DNA of 6,783 bases from an uncultured Ruminococcus sp. (GTDB taxonomy: Bacteria; Bacillota; Clostridia; Oscillospirales; CAG-272). The notes under the pieces are model-generated. The model did not search any database, had not been told where the DNA came from, and was given only the letters and a program-made list of their open reading frames with translations. Positions 1-6,423 of the stretch are shown piece after piece; position 1 is the first letter of the stretch; each line of letters opens with the position of its first letter. The DNA lies in NCBI GenBank assembly GCA_902797125.1, contig CADBRS010000173.1, forward strand, positions 1-6,783, written 5' to 3'. Both the position numbers and the translations under genes were made by a program.

Positions 1-290
1 AGTTCCTCGTCCTTGAGTTTAGAGAGAGCCACGCGGACCACAGGGGACGTGTTGTCCGGTCTCAATGAGACCAGGCGTCCGTCTCCGTCCTTGAACGCAA
101 AAATGGAAGGTTCGGGCAGGACCTGTTTTTCGTGGTTGAAAGTCTCCAGGTATTCCAGGACCGGCGTGCGGACCGGCTTGAAACCGAGACGGAGAAACAG
201 GGAAGAGACCCTTTTTTCCATCAGTTCCTGCGCGTATGCTTCTTCATATATCAGATCCCGGGTTCCGGACGGGACGTACTTTCTGATCAT
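1..290 (-). CDS. hisZ: ATP phosphoribosyltransferase regulatory subunit HisZ, 5' part (cut by window edge)
   Basis: HisZ is a catalytically dead histidyl-tRNA synthetase paralogue that pairs with the short form of HisG, the first enzyme of histidine synthesis, and is needed for its activity and feedback control. The visible 96 residues begin MIRKYVPSGTRDL and match the N-terminal class II synthetase-like fold. GTRD sits at residues 9-12, the strand RTPVLEYLETF at 41-51, and the motif-2-like RPDNTSPVVR at 77-86. HisZ typically has RPDxTxP where true HisRS has RPExTAP, which is why HisZ is preferred over hisS. The start at 290 is supported by GGAGG four bases upstream and by a consensus promoter. 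About three quarters of the gene lies outside the window, so its operon partners (probably hisG and other his genes) cannot be seen. A HisS-like protein remains a less likely alternative. Confidence 0.8.
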   Translation of the reverse strand, partial: MIRKYVPSGTRDLIYEEAYAQELMEKRVSSLFLRLGFKPVRTPVLEYLETFNHEKQVLPEPSIFAFKDGDGRLVSLRPDNTSPVVRVALSKLKDEE

Positions 291-314
291 AATGCCTCCG
301 TGTTCGCTTTAGCG

Positions 315-330
315 ATTTAGCAGACTAAAT
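315..330. promoter_or_regulatory. operator-like palindrome at the hisZ transcription start
   Basis: ATTTAGCAGACTAAAT has two perfect 6-base arms (ATTTAG/CTAAAT) around a 4-base centre. It overlaps the last two bases of the hisZ -10 box and covers the expected start site, the classic position for a repressor. Some Bacillota control his genes with a TrpR-family repressor (YerC/HisR type). Assigning this site to such a protein is inference from position and from the gene it precedes, not from a motif match I can run. Confidence 0.5.
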
Positions 331-357
331 TATAGCACATTTCACCGTGCTTGTCAA
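329..357 (-). promoter_or_regulatory. sigma-A-type promoter of hisZ, consensus match
   Basis: Reading the minus strand, TTGACA (357-352) is followed by a 17-base spacer and TATAAT (334-329). Both hexamers match consensus exactly and the spacing is optimal. Transcription should start near 321-323, giving a leader of about 30 bases before the hisZ start. That is too short for a T-box riboswitch, so control by histidine or its tRNA at the leader is not expected here. A promoter this strong in front of a biosynthetic gene suggests it is held down by a repressor. Confidence 0.85.
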
Positions 358-411
358 GGGCTGTTTCCACATCTCTGCGAAAAAGACGCGCCGGCCGCTC
401 CCGATCTCTCC

Positions 412-436
412 AAAGGCTTGAAGAAGAAGCCTTTTT
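412..436 (+). repeat. inverted repeat with T-run overlapping the ymfF promoter
   Basis: AAAGGCTT (412-419) and AAGCCTTT (427-434) form an 8-bp stem with a 7-base GAAGAAG loop. The right arm ends in a run of five T on the plus strand (432-436). It looks like a weak intrinsic terminator, but no plus-strand gene lies between it and the divergent hisZ start, and it sits exactly over the -35 box and spacer of the ymfF promoter. It could be a protein-binding site, a remnant terminator, or a block against transcription entering from upstream. The stem has only three G-C pairs, so it is not strong. Confidence 0.4.
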
Positions 437-446
437 GTAGTATAAT
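418..446 (+). promoter_or_regulatory. promoter of the ymfF-ymfH-lgt-folD operon
   Basis: TTGAAG (418-423) lies 17 bases before a perfect TATAAT (441-446). The -10 is consensus and the -35 matches four of six positions. The expected start near 453 gives a leader of about 20 bases before the ATG at 475. The TTG that could be read as an in-frame start codon at 418 is the first three bases of this -35 box, so it cannot be in the transcript made from this promoter. Confidence 0.7.
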
Positions 447-461
447 AGAGAGCAAATCACG

Positions 462-466
462 AAGGA
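462..466 (+). promoter_or_regulatory. ribosome binding site that fixes the ymfF start
   Basis: AAGGA ends eight bases before the ATG at 475. No comparable site precedes the upstream TTG at 418. Together with the promoter position it selects the 432-residue product over a 451-residue one. Confidence 0.7.
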
Positions 467-474
467 TATCCGAT

Positions 475-1773
475 ATGGCCGAATTGAAGAAAATCACGCT
501 GCCCGACAAATCAATATTATATCATATTTCCGAAGATATGTTCAAAAGTTGCGTTTTTTGTTCGGATTTTATTTATGACGGGACATGGCGTGATATCGAG
601 GACGTCAAGATCCTGTTTTCCGTTTTTTCCAAAGGGACGAAGAGCTATCCGAGTGCGGGGGCCGTCAACAGAAGACTTGATGATCTCTATTCGGTCAACT
701 TGTCCTCCAGACACGCCGCGCACACGTTCGGATACGTCTCGGGCTATCTTGCAGAGATGCTGGACACGCGCTTTGCCGAAGACGGGACCGACATCTCGCT
801 CGGCGCGATGCAGATGATGAACGAACTCACGCTCTGCCCGCTGACCGACCCAAAAGGACTGCCGGATCCGTTCCGCGTCCGTCTGACGCTCGACGAATTC
901 TATAAGCAATATCTGAACATGCATGCCAGCCCGAGATCCAAGGCTTTTGACAACTATTTTGCAAGGATCTATGCTGACCGGGAAGAGGTCGCGCTGGGCA
1001 AATCTTTCCGCCATGCGTCCGAATTGAAAGAGAAAACGCCCGAATCACTTTGGAGTTCTTTCCAAAGATTCCAGGGCAGAGCGTCCAGACGGTACGGCTA
1101 TTGCGGGTCCGAGAGCCCGGAGGCCATTGCCGAAAAGATCGGGCGCACGATGGGTCCCGTCTCGGGTCCCGCTACTCACGATTTCCCGGACGGCGCCTTC
1201 TCGGTCCTGGACGTGCCTTCTTTCGACCTGACCGAGCAGGACGGATTCAACCAATCCGAACTGATCCTCGGTTTCGTTCCCGGAAGACCGTTTACACGGG
1301 ACGAGCGGCTGAAGCTGCAGCTGTTCGATCTTTTGTTCGGCGGGTCGCCTTTCAGCAAACTCTTCATGACGGTCCGGGAGGAACTGGGTCTCTGCTACGA
1401 TATTTCTTCCAATTTCTCACTCTACGGAAATCACATCTACGTGACTTGTGCGCTCGGCGCCGAATCTTTGCAGAAAGCGAAAGAGACCGTGGTCGAGTCC
1501 CTTGAGGAAATGGCTGCTGGTCAGATCTCGGAAGAAGAGATGGAAACGGCACGGGACGTTTTGAAAAACGATCTGCGGACCGTGCGCGATTCGCCCGAGG
1601 CCATGCTGGATTTCGTCATGGAATACTGTCGCGGCGACGAAGAGAGAAAGCCGGAGGATCTGATGGCGGATCTGGACCGGATCGGCCGGGACGAACTGGT
1701 CGAACTGGCCGGATCGCTCAAGCCTGTCTTTTCCTACGAACTGGTTGGCAAAGGAGGTGACTCCGGATGCTGA
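475..1773 (+). CDS. ymfF: YmfF-like M16 family protein lacking the zinc motif (inactive partner)
   Basis: This 432-residue protein belongs to the M16 (insulinase/processing peptidase) family and matches the non-catalytic member of the YmfF/YmfH pair. Alignable landmarks include KGT at residues 53-55, which in active members follows HxxEH. Here the five equivalent residues read KILFS (45-49), so both zinc histidines and the catalytic glutamate are gone. The C-terminal M16 domain is well kept: FGGSPFSKLFMTVREELGLC (about 288-307) followed by YDISS corresponds to the conserved substrate-binding strand and helix of the family. M16 pairs usually act as heterodimers in which one half supplies the metal site and the other helps bind the peptide. 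No signal peptide is seen, so the protein should be cytosolic. Database names link the pair (also written yfmF/yfmH) to EF-P modification in Bacillus. Its role here is not shown by the sequence. The stop codon overlaps ymfH, implying coupled translation. Confidence 0.85.
   Translation: MAELKKITLPDKSILYHISEDMFKSCVFCSDFIYDGTWRDIEDVKILFSVFSKGTKSYPSAGAVNRRLDDLYSVNLSSRHAAHTFGYVSGYLAEMLDTRFAEDGTDISLGAMQMMNELTLCPLTDPKGLPDPFRVRLTLDEFYKQYLNMHASPRSKAFDNYFARIYADREEVALGKSFRHASELKEKTPESLWSSFQRFQGRASRRYGYCGSESPEAIAEKIGRTMGPVSGPATHDFPDGAFSVLDVPSFDLTEQDGFNQSELILGFVPGRPFTRDERLKLQLFDLLFGGSPFSKLFMTVREELGLCYDISSNFSLYGNHIYVTCALGAESLQKAKETVVESLEEMAAGQISEEEMETARDVLKNDLRTVRDSPEAMLDFVMEYCRGDEERKPEDLMADLDRIGRDELVELAGSLKPVFSYELVGKGGDSGC
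1751..1760 (+). promoter_or_regulatory. full-length Shine-Dalgarno of ymfH inside ymfF
   Basis: AAGGAGGTGA is a ten-base match to the anti-Shine-Dalgarno tail of 16S rRNA, six bases before the ymfH ATG at 1767. It lies within the last codons of ymfF and encodes part of its C-terminal GKGGDSGC. It settles the ymfH start and suggests strong, coupled initiation that would keep the two subunits in balance. Confidence 0.85.
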
Positions 1774-3089
1774 TCAAAACATATAAGGACCGGTCGTTCG
1801 ACGAATCCTACAGCGTGATCGATCACCCTTGCGGACTGCGCATCATGTTCTGCCAGAAGCCTTTCAGGACTTTCACGGCCTCTTTGCGCGTGCGGTTCGG
1901 AGAGATGTGCACGGCCTACCGTTTGAAGGGACAGAAACGGGTTTACCGCATCCCGCGCGGAACGGCTCATTTTCTGGAACACAAGATGTTCGAGGACGAA
2001 GACGGTCAGGATTTATTGACTGAGTTCTTCAAGTTCGGCGCGGACGCAAACGCGTATACGTCCTGGGATCAGACGACCTACTGCTTCACCGGGACGTCGC
2101 ATTTCAAAGAAAATCTCTCCATCCTTTTGTCCATGGTGAAAAAGACCCATTTTACGGACGAAAGCGTGGAAAAGGAAAAGGGAATTATCGGAGAGGAACT
2201 CTGTTCCTATCTGGACGATCCGGTCAACAGCATGTACGTGGCCGCGAAAGGAAACCTTTATTCCAAGCTCGCATACCGGTACGATCTGGGCGGATCGGTC
2301 GCCACCATCCGGCATATCGACAAAGATATTCTGACAAGGATCCACCGGACTTTCTACAGACCCGACAATATGGTATTGTCCGTGTGCGGAAATCCCGATC
2401 AGGTGGATCTCGACACCGTCTACCGTGCCGTGACCGAACAGTTCGGAGACGAAAAGAGGGCAGATCCTTTGCCCGAACCGGTCTATCCGGACGAGCCCGA
2501 TGCGATCCTGAGAGCACAGTCTACCCTGACGCGCGCCGTGGCCGGAAAAGGTTTCTGCCTGTCCTTCAAAGGACCTGCCCGCAAAGACCGGACAGACCTG
2601 GAACTCTATCGGCAGGGACGCGTGCTGTCGATCGTCAACGAACTGCTTTTCTCCGGTTCTTCCAGACTGAAGGAGGAACTGCAGGACCGCGGGCTTTTGC
2701 TCGGCGATCTGACCTCTTCCGTCGTGGTGAGCAGGAACCTGTCCTGCATTCAGATCAGCGGATGGTCCGAGCGTCCCGAGCAGACGGTATCGTTCATTCT
2801 TTCCCACATCGAAAAGTACAAAAATACAGGTTTTTCACAGCCGGATGTCGAGCGGGCCGTCAAAGTGGCTCTCTCGGAATCCCTTCTCGCTTTCGACAGC
2901 GTGGACGCCGTCGCCGAGATGATGGGACAGCTGGCTTTCTACAAAAAAGACTGCTACAGTCTGATCCGCACCTACCGGAAGGTGACTGCGGATGACTGCC
3001 GGACCGCTTTGAAACGGTATTTCAGGACTGACTTCATGACCTATGTCAGACTGCTGCCGCTTCGGAACGCCGGCAGAATCTCGACTTGA
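1767..3089 (+). CDS. ymfH: YmfH-like M16 family zinc peptidase (catalytic partner)
   Basis: This 440-residue M16 metallopeptidase is probably the active half of a heterodimer with YmfF. The inverted zinc motif HxxEH is intact as HFLEH at residues 68-72 (H68 and H72 as ligands, E71 as catalytic base). The third ligand is most likely E144 in KEKGIIGEEL (136-145), with E137 as the conserved helper glutamate. GADANAYTSWDQTTY (91-105) is the usual substrate-edge strand. The second half holds the second M16 domain, with SGSSRLKEELQDRGLLLGDL in the substrate-binding position. Length is normal for the family and there is no signal peptide, so it should act in the cytosol on peptides of unknown identity. 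It overlaps ymfF by 7 bases and is followed 12 bases later by lgt, so all are in one transcript. The substrate is not predictable from sequence; peptide maturation or turnover and the EF-P modification link reported for Bacillus are both possible. Confidence 0.88.
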   Translation: MLIKTYKDRSFDESYSVIDHPCGLRIMFCQKPFRTFTASLRVRFGEMCTAYRLKGQKRVYRIPRGTAHFLEHKMFEDEDGQDLLTEFFKFGADANAYTSWDQTTYCFTGTSHFKENLSILLSMVKKTHFTDESVEKEKGIIGEELCSYLDDPVNSMYVAAKGNLYSKLAYRYDLGGSVATIRHIDKDILTRIHRTFYRPDNMVLSVCGNPDQVDLDTVYRAVTEQFGDEKRADPLPEPVYPDEPDAILRAQSTLTRAVAGKGFCLSFKGPARKDRTDLELYRQGRVLSIVNELLFSGSSRLKEELQDRGLLLGDLTSSVVVSRNLSCIQISGWSERPEQTVSFILSHIEKYKNTGFSQPDVERAVKVALSESLLAFDSVDAVAEMMGQLAFYKKDCYSLIRTYRKVTADDCRTALKRYFRTDFMTYVRLLPLRNAGRIST

Positions 3090-3101
3090 AAAGGAGATTC
3101 T

Positions 3102-4199
3102 ATGGATACAGTATTGTCGTTTCCCGGTCTGGGCATCGGGGAATTTACCGTCCACAAAGAGATGTTCTCCATCGGAAATTTCTCGGTCCGTTACTACGGC
3201 GTTTTCATCACGATCGGGATCATTCTGGCTTTCCTTTACGCTATCTGGCGCGCGAAGGGCTACGGCATCAAGTATGATCAGATCCTGGATATCACGCTGT
3301 TCACGATACTTTTCGCGATCATCGGAGCCCGGCTCTATTACGTTCTGACGTCTCTGGACAAATATACGAATTTCTGGGACGTCTTCAAGATCTGGGAGGG
3401 CGGTCTCGGCATCTACGGAGGCGTGATCGCAGGCGTGGTCACGGTCCTCGTGTGCGCGAAGGTCAAGAAACTCAACGTGCTCCACTTGCTGGATTCGGGT
3501 GCACCCGGTCTCATGCTGGCCCAGGCCATCGGGCGCTGGGGCAACTTCATGAACGGGGAAGCCTACGGTGCCGAAGTGACCGGCGGACCTCTCTATTTCC
3601 TGAGGATGGGGATCAATCCGCACTATGACATCACGACGGTTTCCGCCGATGAGATGGCCTTCGTCCATCCGACGTTCCTTTATGAATCGCTCTGGAACAT
3701 TCTGGGCTTCGTGCTCATCAACGTGTTCTACAAGAAGAAAAAGTTCGACGGCGAGATCATTTTGTGGTATGCCACCTGGTACGGATTCGGCCGGTTCTTC
3801 ATCGAGATGCTCCGGACGGACAGTTTGTACATCCCGGGCACGTCTTTGAAGATCTCCTGCGTGGTGGGACTGCTCAGTTTTGTTGCAGGCCTCTTCCTTA
3901 TCATCTTCTTCAGATACAGGGCCAAAACGCGCGAGACCGCGAACGCGGGCACGTATGAACCCATGTTTGCAAAGGATACTCCGGAATCTGCCGAAACGGC
4001 CGAAGAACCGGAGACGATCTTCCAAGAGGAAACGTCCGAAGAGCCTGTTTCTCCGAATGAGGCTTCATCGAAGCCGCCCGAAGAACAGACAGAACAGACA
4101 ATCGAACCGGAAAACCCGCCCGAAGGTGAACCTTCGGAAGACGGGCAGCAGGAAAATGCGCCAAGCGAGGAAGGAGAACCTGATGGCCATCTGGATTGA
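3102..4199 (+). CDS. lgt: prolipoprotein diacylglyceryl transferase Lgt with acidic C-terminal tail
   Basis: Lgt moves a diacylglyceryl group from phosphatidylglycerol to the lipobox cysteine of prelipoproteins, the first step of lipoprotein maturation in the cytoplasmic membrane. The family signature is clear as GRWGNFMNGEAYG at residues 144-156. Other conserved blocks are GARLYYVL (75-82), EGGLGIYGG (99-107), HPTFLYESLW (189-198) and RFFIEMLRTDS (231-241). Hydrophobic membrane segments lie near 30-50, 62-82, 103-119, 196-210, 220-236 and 251-271. The enzyme core ends near 272. Family members are usually about 260-300 residues, but this one runs to 365 because of a tail (about 274-365) rich in Glu, Pro, Ser, Thr and Gln, likely disordered and cytoplasmic. 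AAGGAG (3091-3096) five bases before the ATG supports the start. It follows ymfH after 12 bases, and its last 17 bases overlap folD. Confidence 0.93.
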   Translation: MDTVLSFPGLGIGEFTVHKEMFSIGNFSVRYYGVFITIGIILAFLYAIWRAKGYGIKYDQILDITLFTILFAIIGARLYYVLTSLDKYTNFWDVFKIWEGGLGIYGGVIAGVVTVLVCAKVKKLNVLHLLDSGAPGLMLAQAIGRWGNFMNGEAYGAEVTGGPLYFLRMGINPHYDITTVSADEMAFVHPTFLYESLWNILGFVLINVFYKKKKFDGEIILWYATWYGFGRFFIEMLRTDSLYIPGTSLKISCVVGLLSFVAGLFLIIFFRYRAKTRETANAGTYEPMFAKDTPESAETAEEPETIFQEETSEEPVSPNEASSKPPEEQTEQTIEPENPPEGEPSEDGQQENAPSEEGEPDGHLD

Positions 4200-5040
4200 C
4201 GGTAAAAAAATCGCTGCGGAGATCCGGTCTGAGATCGCGCAACGATGTGAATCTTTCTATCAAAAAAACGGGTTTAGACCCGGGCTGGCTGTCATTCTGG
4301 TCGGCGATGATCCCGCCTCCCACATCTACGTGAGAAACAAAAAGAAAGCCTGCGAAGAATGCGGCTTTCTGTCCGAAACCATAGAGCTCGGAGCTCAGAC
4401 GACTCAGAAAGAACTCGAGCAGCTGATCGACGATCTCAACGCAGATCCCAGATACCACGGCATCCTTCTGCAGCTCCCGCTGCCCAAGCACCTGGATAAG
4501 AAATCGCTCCTGAACCGGATCAGACCGGACAAGGACGTGGATGCCTTCCATCCGGTCAACGTGGGTCATATCATGATCGGGGACTACGCTTTCCTGCCTT
4601 GCACGCCCGCAGGCTGCATGGAACTTTTGAGAAGGACAGGCATCGAGGTCGAAGGCAAAAGATGCGTCGTGATCGGTCGTTCCGACATCGTAGGCAAACC
4701 GATGGGGATGCTGCTCCTTCACGCCAACGGGACGGTCACGATCTGTCATTCCAAAACGCAGAATCTGGCCGAGATCACCAGGCAGGCCGATATTCTGGTC
4801 AGCACGGTGGGGAAGGCCGGTTTCGTCCGCGCGGATATGGTCAAGCCGGGAGTCGTCGTGATCGACGTAGGCATGAACCGGAATGCGGAAGGAAAACTCG
4901 TCGGGGACGTTCTCTTCGAGGAGGTCGAACCGATCGCTTCGTACATCACTCCTGTTCCGGGCGGTGTCGGACCCATGACGATCGCCATGCTGATGCAGAA
5001 CACCCTGACAGCGGCCGAACGGGCCGTCGCTCAGAAATAG
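4183..5040 (+). CDS. folD: bifunctional methylenetetrahydrofolate dehydrogenase / methenyltetrahydrofolate cyclohydrolase FolD
   Basis: FolD interconverts 5,10-methylene-, 5,10-methenyl- and 10-formyl-tetrahydrofolate in the cytosol, normally using NADP, and feeds purine and formyl-Met-tRNA synthesis. The 285-residue length is typical. Catalytic landmarks are Y49 and K53 in SHIYVRNKKKACEECG (46-61), the substrate motif GILLQLPLP (93-101), D120 in KDVDAFHP (117-124), the dinucleotide-binding segment VIGRSDIVGKPM (163-174) and the C-terminal signature PGGVGPMT (259-266). The ATG at 4183 has AAGGAGA (4171-4177) five bases upstream, inside the lgt tail. The frame is open further upstream, but that part is basic and unlike FolD because it is the shifted reading of the lgt tail, so the long form is rejected. 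The gene overlaps lgt by 17 bases and is the last gene before the terminator at 5058-5109. Confidence 0.96.
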   Translation: MAIWIDGKKIAAEIRSEIAQRCESFYQKNGFRPGLAVILVGDDPASHIYVRNKKKACEECGFLSETIELGAQTTQKELEQLIDDLNADPRYHGILLQLPLPKHLDKKSLLNRIRPDKDVDAFHPVNVGHIMIGDYAFLPCTPAGCMELLRRTGIEVEGKRCVVIGRSDIVGKPMGMLLLHANGTVTICHSKTQNLAEITRQADILVSTVGKAGFVRADMVKPGVVVIDVGMNRNAEGKLVGDVLFEEVEPIASYITPVPGGVGPMTIAMLMQNTLTAAERAVAQK

Positions 5041-5057
5041 TGATGCGGAGATAAGTG

Positions 5058-5109
5058 AAAAAAGAACTGACCAGGCACCTGTTTTCAGGGAACTGACCAG
5101 TTCTTTTTT
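5058..5109. terminator. bidirectional intrinsic terminator between folD and the GDSL gene
   Basis: AAAAAAGAACTG (5058-5069) and CAGTTCTTTTTT (5098-5109) are perfect 12-base inverted arms, giving a GAACTG/CAGTTC stem with six T after it on either strand. Inside, CCTG-TTTT-CAGG (5078-5089) forms a second small hairpin. It ends the ymfF-ymfH-lgt-folD transcript on the plus strand (18 bases past the folD stop) and the pduL-GDSL transcript on the minus strand (just beyond the stop at 5120). The 11-base sequence GAACTGACCAG occurs twice in direct orientation (5064-5074 and 5090-5100). Confidence 0.85.
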
Positions 5110-5119
5110 GTATGAACAA

Positions 5120-5758
5120 TTATGAGTCTTTTTCAATGAGCTGCTCGATCAGAGGCGAAATTCTTTCCAAATATTTCTCACCGATGAAGCAGGCACCGTC
5201 GGCATTCGGATGGACGCCGTCCGGGCTGAAATAGGTGGGAGGATTGAAAATGCAGGCCTCGGCAAGCACTCCGTCCAGTGGCAGATAGGCATCCGCGAAC
5301 TCGCGGGCCAATGCGCGGACGATCTCGACTTTCCGGCTGAACTCGGGGCGGAAAGAGGTTTTGTCTTCGGCATAGAGCAGATATGGCTCGATCATATAGA
5401 TCTTGGCGTTCGTTTGGGTCTTGATGGCCTCCAGAACGGTTCTGTAATTACGCTCGAAAGCTTCATCCGTCGTCTCGATTCCGTGGCTCGGAAGATAGTG
5501 ATGCCATACGTCGTTGACGCCGATCATGATCGACACGATGTCAGGCTGGACATCGATGAAATCTTTCTGAAGCCTTCTGACCAGCTGTTCGGTTCTGTCT
5601 CCGCTGACCCCTAAGTTGATGAATTCGAAATCAACGTTAGGAAAAGCGTCTGTGATCATGGCTGACGCATATTTCGGATAGCCGTCTCCCATGTCGTGGG
5701 GATTCGATCGGTCTCGCCCCGCGTCGGTGATGCTGTCACCTTGAAACAAAATCTTCAT
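5120..5758 (-). CDS. SGNH/GDSL-family esterase or lipase, cytoplasmic
   Basis: This 212-residue protein has the SGNH hydrolase blocks in order. GDSITDAGR (residues 7-15) carries nucleophile S9. NLGVSGDRT (48-56) gives the block II oxyanion glycine. GVNDVW (80-85) gives N82. SPDGVHPN (178-185) gives D180 and H183 of the catalytic triad. The family removes acyl or acetyl groups from sugars, lipids or other esters, and the natural substrate cannot be read from the sequence. There is no signal peptide (MKILFQGDS starts directly with block I), so it should act inside the cell, for example deacetylating imported carbohydrates. AGGAGA lies five bases before the ATG. The gene starts 22 bases after the pduL stop with no promoter visible in the gap, so the two are probably co-transcribed. 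If it releases acetate, a link to PduL acetyl metabolism is possible but unproven. Confidence 0.88.
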   Translation of the reverse strand: MKILFQGDSITDAGRDRSNPHDMGDGYPKYASAMITDAFPNVDFEFINLGVSGDRTEQLVRRLQKDFIDVQPDIVSIMIGVNDVWHHYLPSHGIETTDEAFERNYRTVLEAIKTQTNAKIYMIEPYLLYAEDKTSFRPEFSRKVEIVRALAREFADAYLPLDGVLAEACIFNPPTYFSPDGVHPNADGACFIGEKYLERISPLIEQLIEKDS

Positions 5759-5780
5759 AAAAATCTCCTGTCAGTCGCGC

Positions 5781-6356
5781 TTATTTTATCAGTTCACCGT
5801 AAACTTCACCGAAAGCGCAAGCGGCGTTGGCTTCATCCGTATCGATATGCATAGCCAGATCGAAATTGGGCGATACGCGGCAGACGACGTCGTCAAAAAC
5901 GAGAGGACGGGCCGTATTCAGCCTGACTTTCACAATCTGTTTGTCCTTCACACCGAATGCAGCAGCCTGTTCGGGGTTGAAATGAATATGTCTTTTTGCG
6001 ATGATGCATCCCTGGGTTACGTCCAGTTCTCCTGCAGGACCGATCAGTTTGATCCCGGGGGTTCCTTCGATGTCTCCGCTTTCACGGACCGGCACGTCTT
6101 TCAGACCCAGTGCTCTCGCGTCAGTGAAGGAGAGTTCAACCTGAACATTTTTACGTTCTGGGCCGAGCACGCTGACCATCAATTCGCCTTTGGGTCCGAC
6201 CAGTTTGATCTTTTCGTTTCCTGATGCGAACTGTCCGGGCTGGCTCAGCATCTTTTTGACGATGAGTTCTGCTCCGGCACCGTACAGGGCTTCAACAGAA
6301 GCGTGATCCAAATGAATGTGTCTGGCAGATGTTTCGACCAGAATTTTGTTTTCCAT
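5781..6356 (-). CDS. pduL: PduL-type phosphate acyltransferase (phosphotransacetylase/phosphotransbutyrylase-like), stand-alone form
   Basis: PduL exchanges CoA and phosphate on short acyl groups (acetyl-CoA or propionyl-CoA to acyl-phosphate). It is unrelated to Pta and uses a zinc-containing active site. Both family domains are seen. The first starts ETSARHIHLDHASVEALYG (residues 8-26) with H13 and H15, the second has AKRHIHFNPEQA (120-131) with H123 and H125, and MHIDTDEANAA (169-179) adds H170 near the C terminus. These histidines, perhaps with E74, are the expected metal-binding set. The 191-residue protein starts directly at the first domain, without the extra N-terminal encapsulation peptide of microcompartment forms. 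No shell-protein gene is nearby either, which suggests a housekeeping acetate-pathway enzyme, perhaps replacing Pta and paired with an acetate kinase elsewhere. AAGGAGT lies seven bases before the ATG. It is the first gene of a minus-strand operon with the GDSL gene. Confidence 0.92.
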   Translation of the reverse strand: MENKILVETSARHIHLDHASVEALYGAGAELIVKKMLSQPGQFASGNEKIKLVGPKGELMVSVLGPERKNVQVELSFTDARALGLKDVPVRESGDIEGTPGIKLIGPAGELDVTQGCIIAKRHIHFNPEQAAAFGVKDKQIVKVRLNTARPLVFDDVVCRVSPNFDLAMHIDTDEANAACAFGEVYGELIK

Positions 6357-6399
6357 TTTAAGTACTCCTTGTGTTGTGTGTTGTCACAAATGAAATGTA

Positions 6400-6419
6400 A
6401 TCGGCACAAAATCGCCAAT
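6400..6419 (-). other. small hairpin at the 5' end of the pduL leader
   Basis: On the minus strand ATTGGC (6419-6414) can pair with GCCGAT (6405-6400) through one G-U wobble and an 8-base loop. The expected transcription start lies at about this position, so the hairpin would cap the 5' end of a leader of roughly 60 bases. It may stabilise the mRNA. Such short stems also arise by chance. Confidence 0.25.
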
Positions 6420-6423
6420 TAGT

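Noticed and set aside
13..320. Plus-strand open frames in the first 320 bases
   Set aside because: They are the antisense of hisZ, whose frame, ribosome binding site and promoter are well supported on the minus strand.
291..328. T-box or his attenuator leader upstream of hisZ
   Set aside because: The promoter leaves only about 30 transcribed bases before the start codon, too short for a T-box or a leader peptide.
418..474. TTG start giving a 451-residue ymfF product
   Set aside because: The TTG is the -35 box of the promoter, the codons that follow contain the -10 box, no ribosome binding site precedes it, and the first 19 residues have no family match. ATG at 475 has AAGGA at good spacing.
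3880..4182. N-terminal extension of about 101 residues on FolD
   Set aside because: This is the shifted frame of the lgt C-terminal part: very basic, low complexity and unlike FolD. The ATG at 4183 has a strong ribosome binding site and yields the normal family length.
2013..5136. Long open frames on the minus strand opposite ymfH, lgt and folD (for example 2013-2807, 2835-4025, 3910-5136)
   Set aside because: They lie entirely antisense to clear, conserved genes, show no recognisable domains, and follow from codon bias in the true genes. I saw no promoter or ribosome binding site that demands them.
5781..6356. Microcompartment (BMC) locus suggested by PduL
   Set aside because: No shell protein, aldehyde dehydrogenase or diol dehydratase gene is in the window, and the protein has no N-terminal encapsulation peptide.
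6381..6408. Rex-type redox operator in the pduL leader
   Set aside because: TTGTG occurs twice on the minus strand, but the copies are in direct rather than inverted orientation, so the Rex dyad (TTGTGA-N6-TCACAA) is not formed. Only a 9-base TTGTCACAA palindrome remains.
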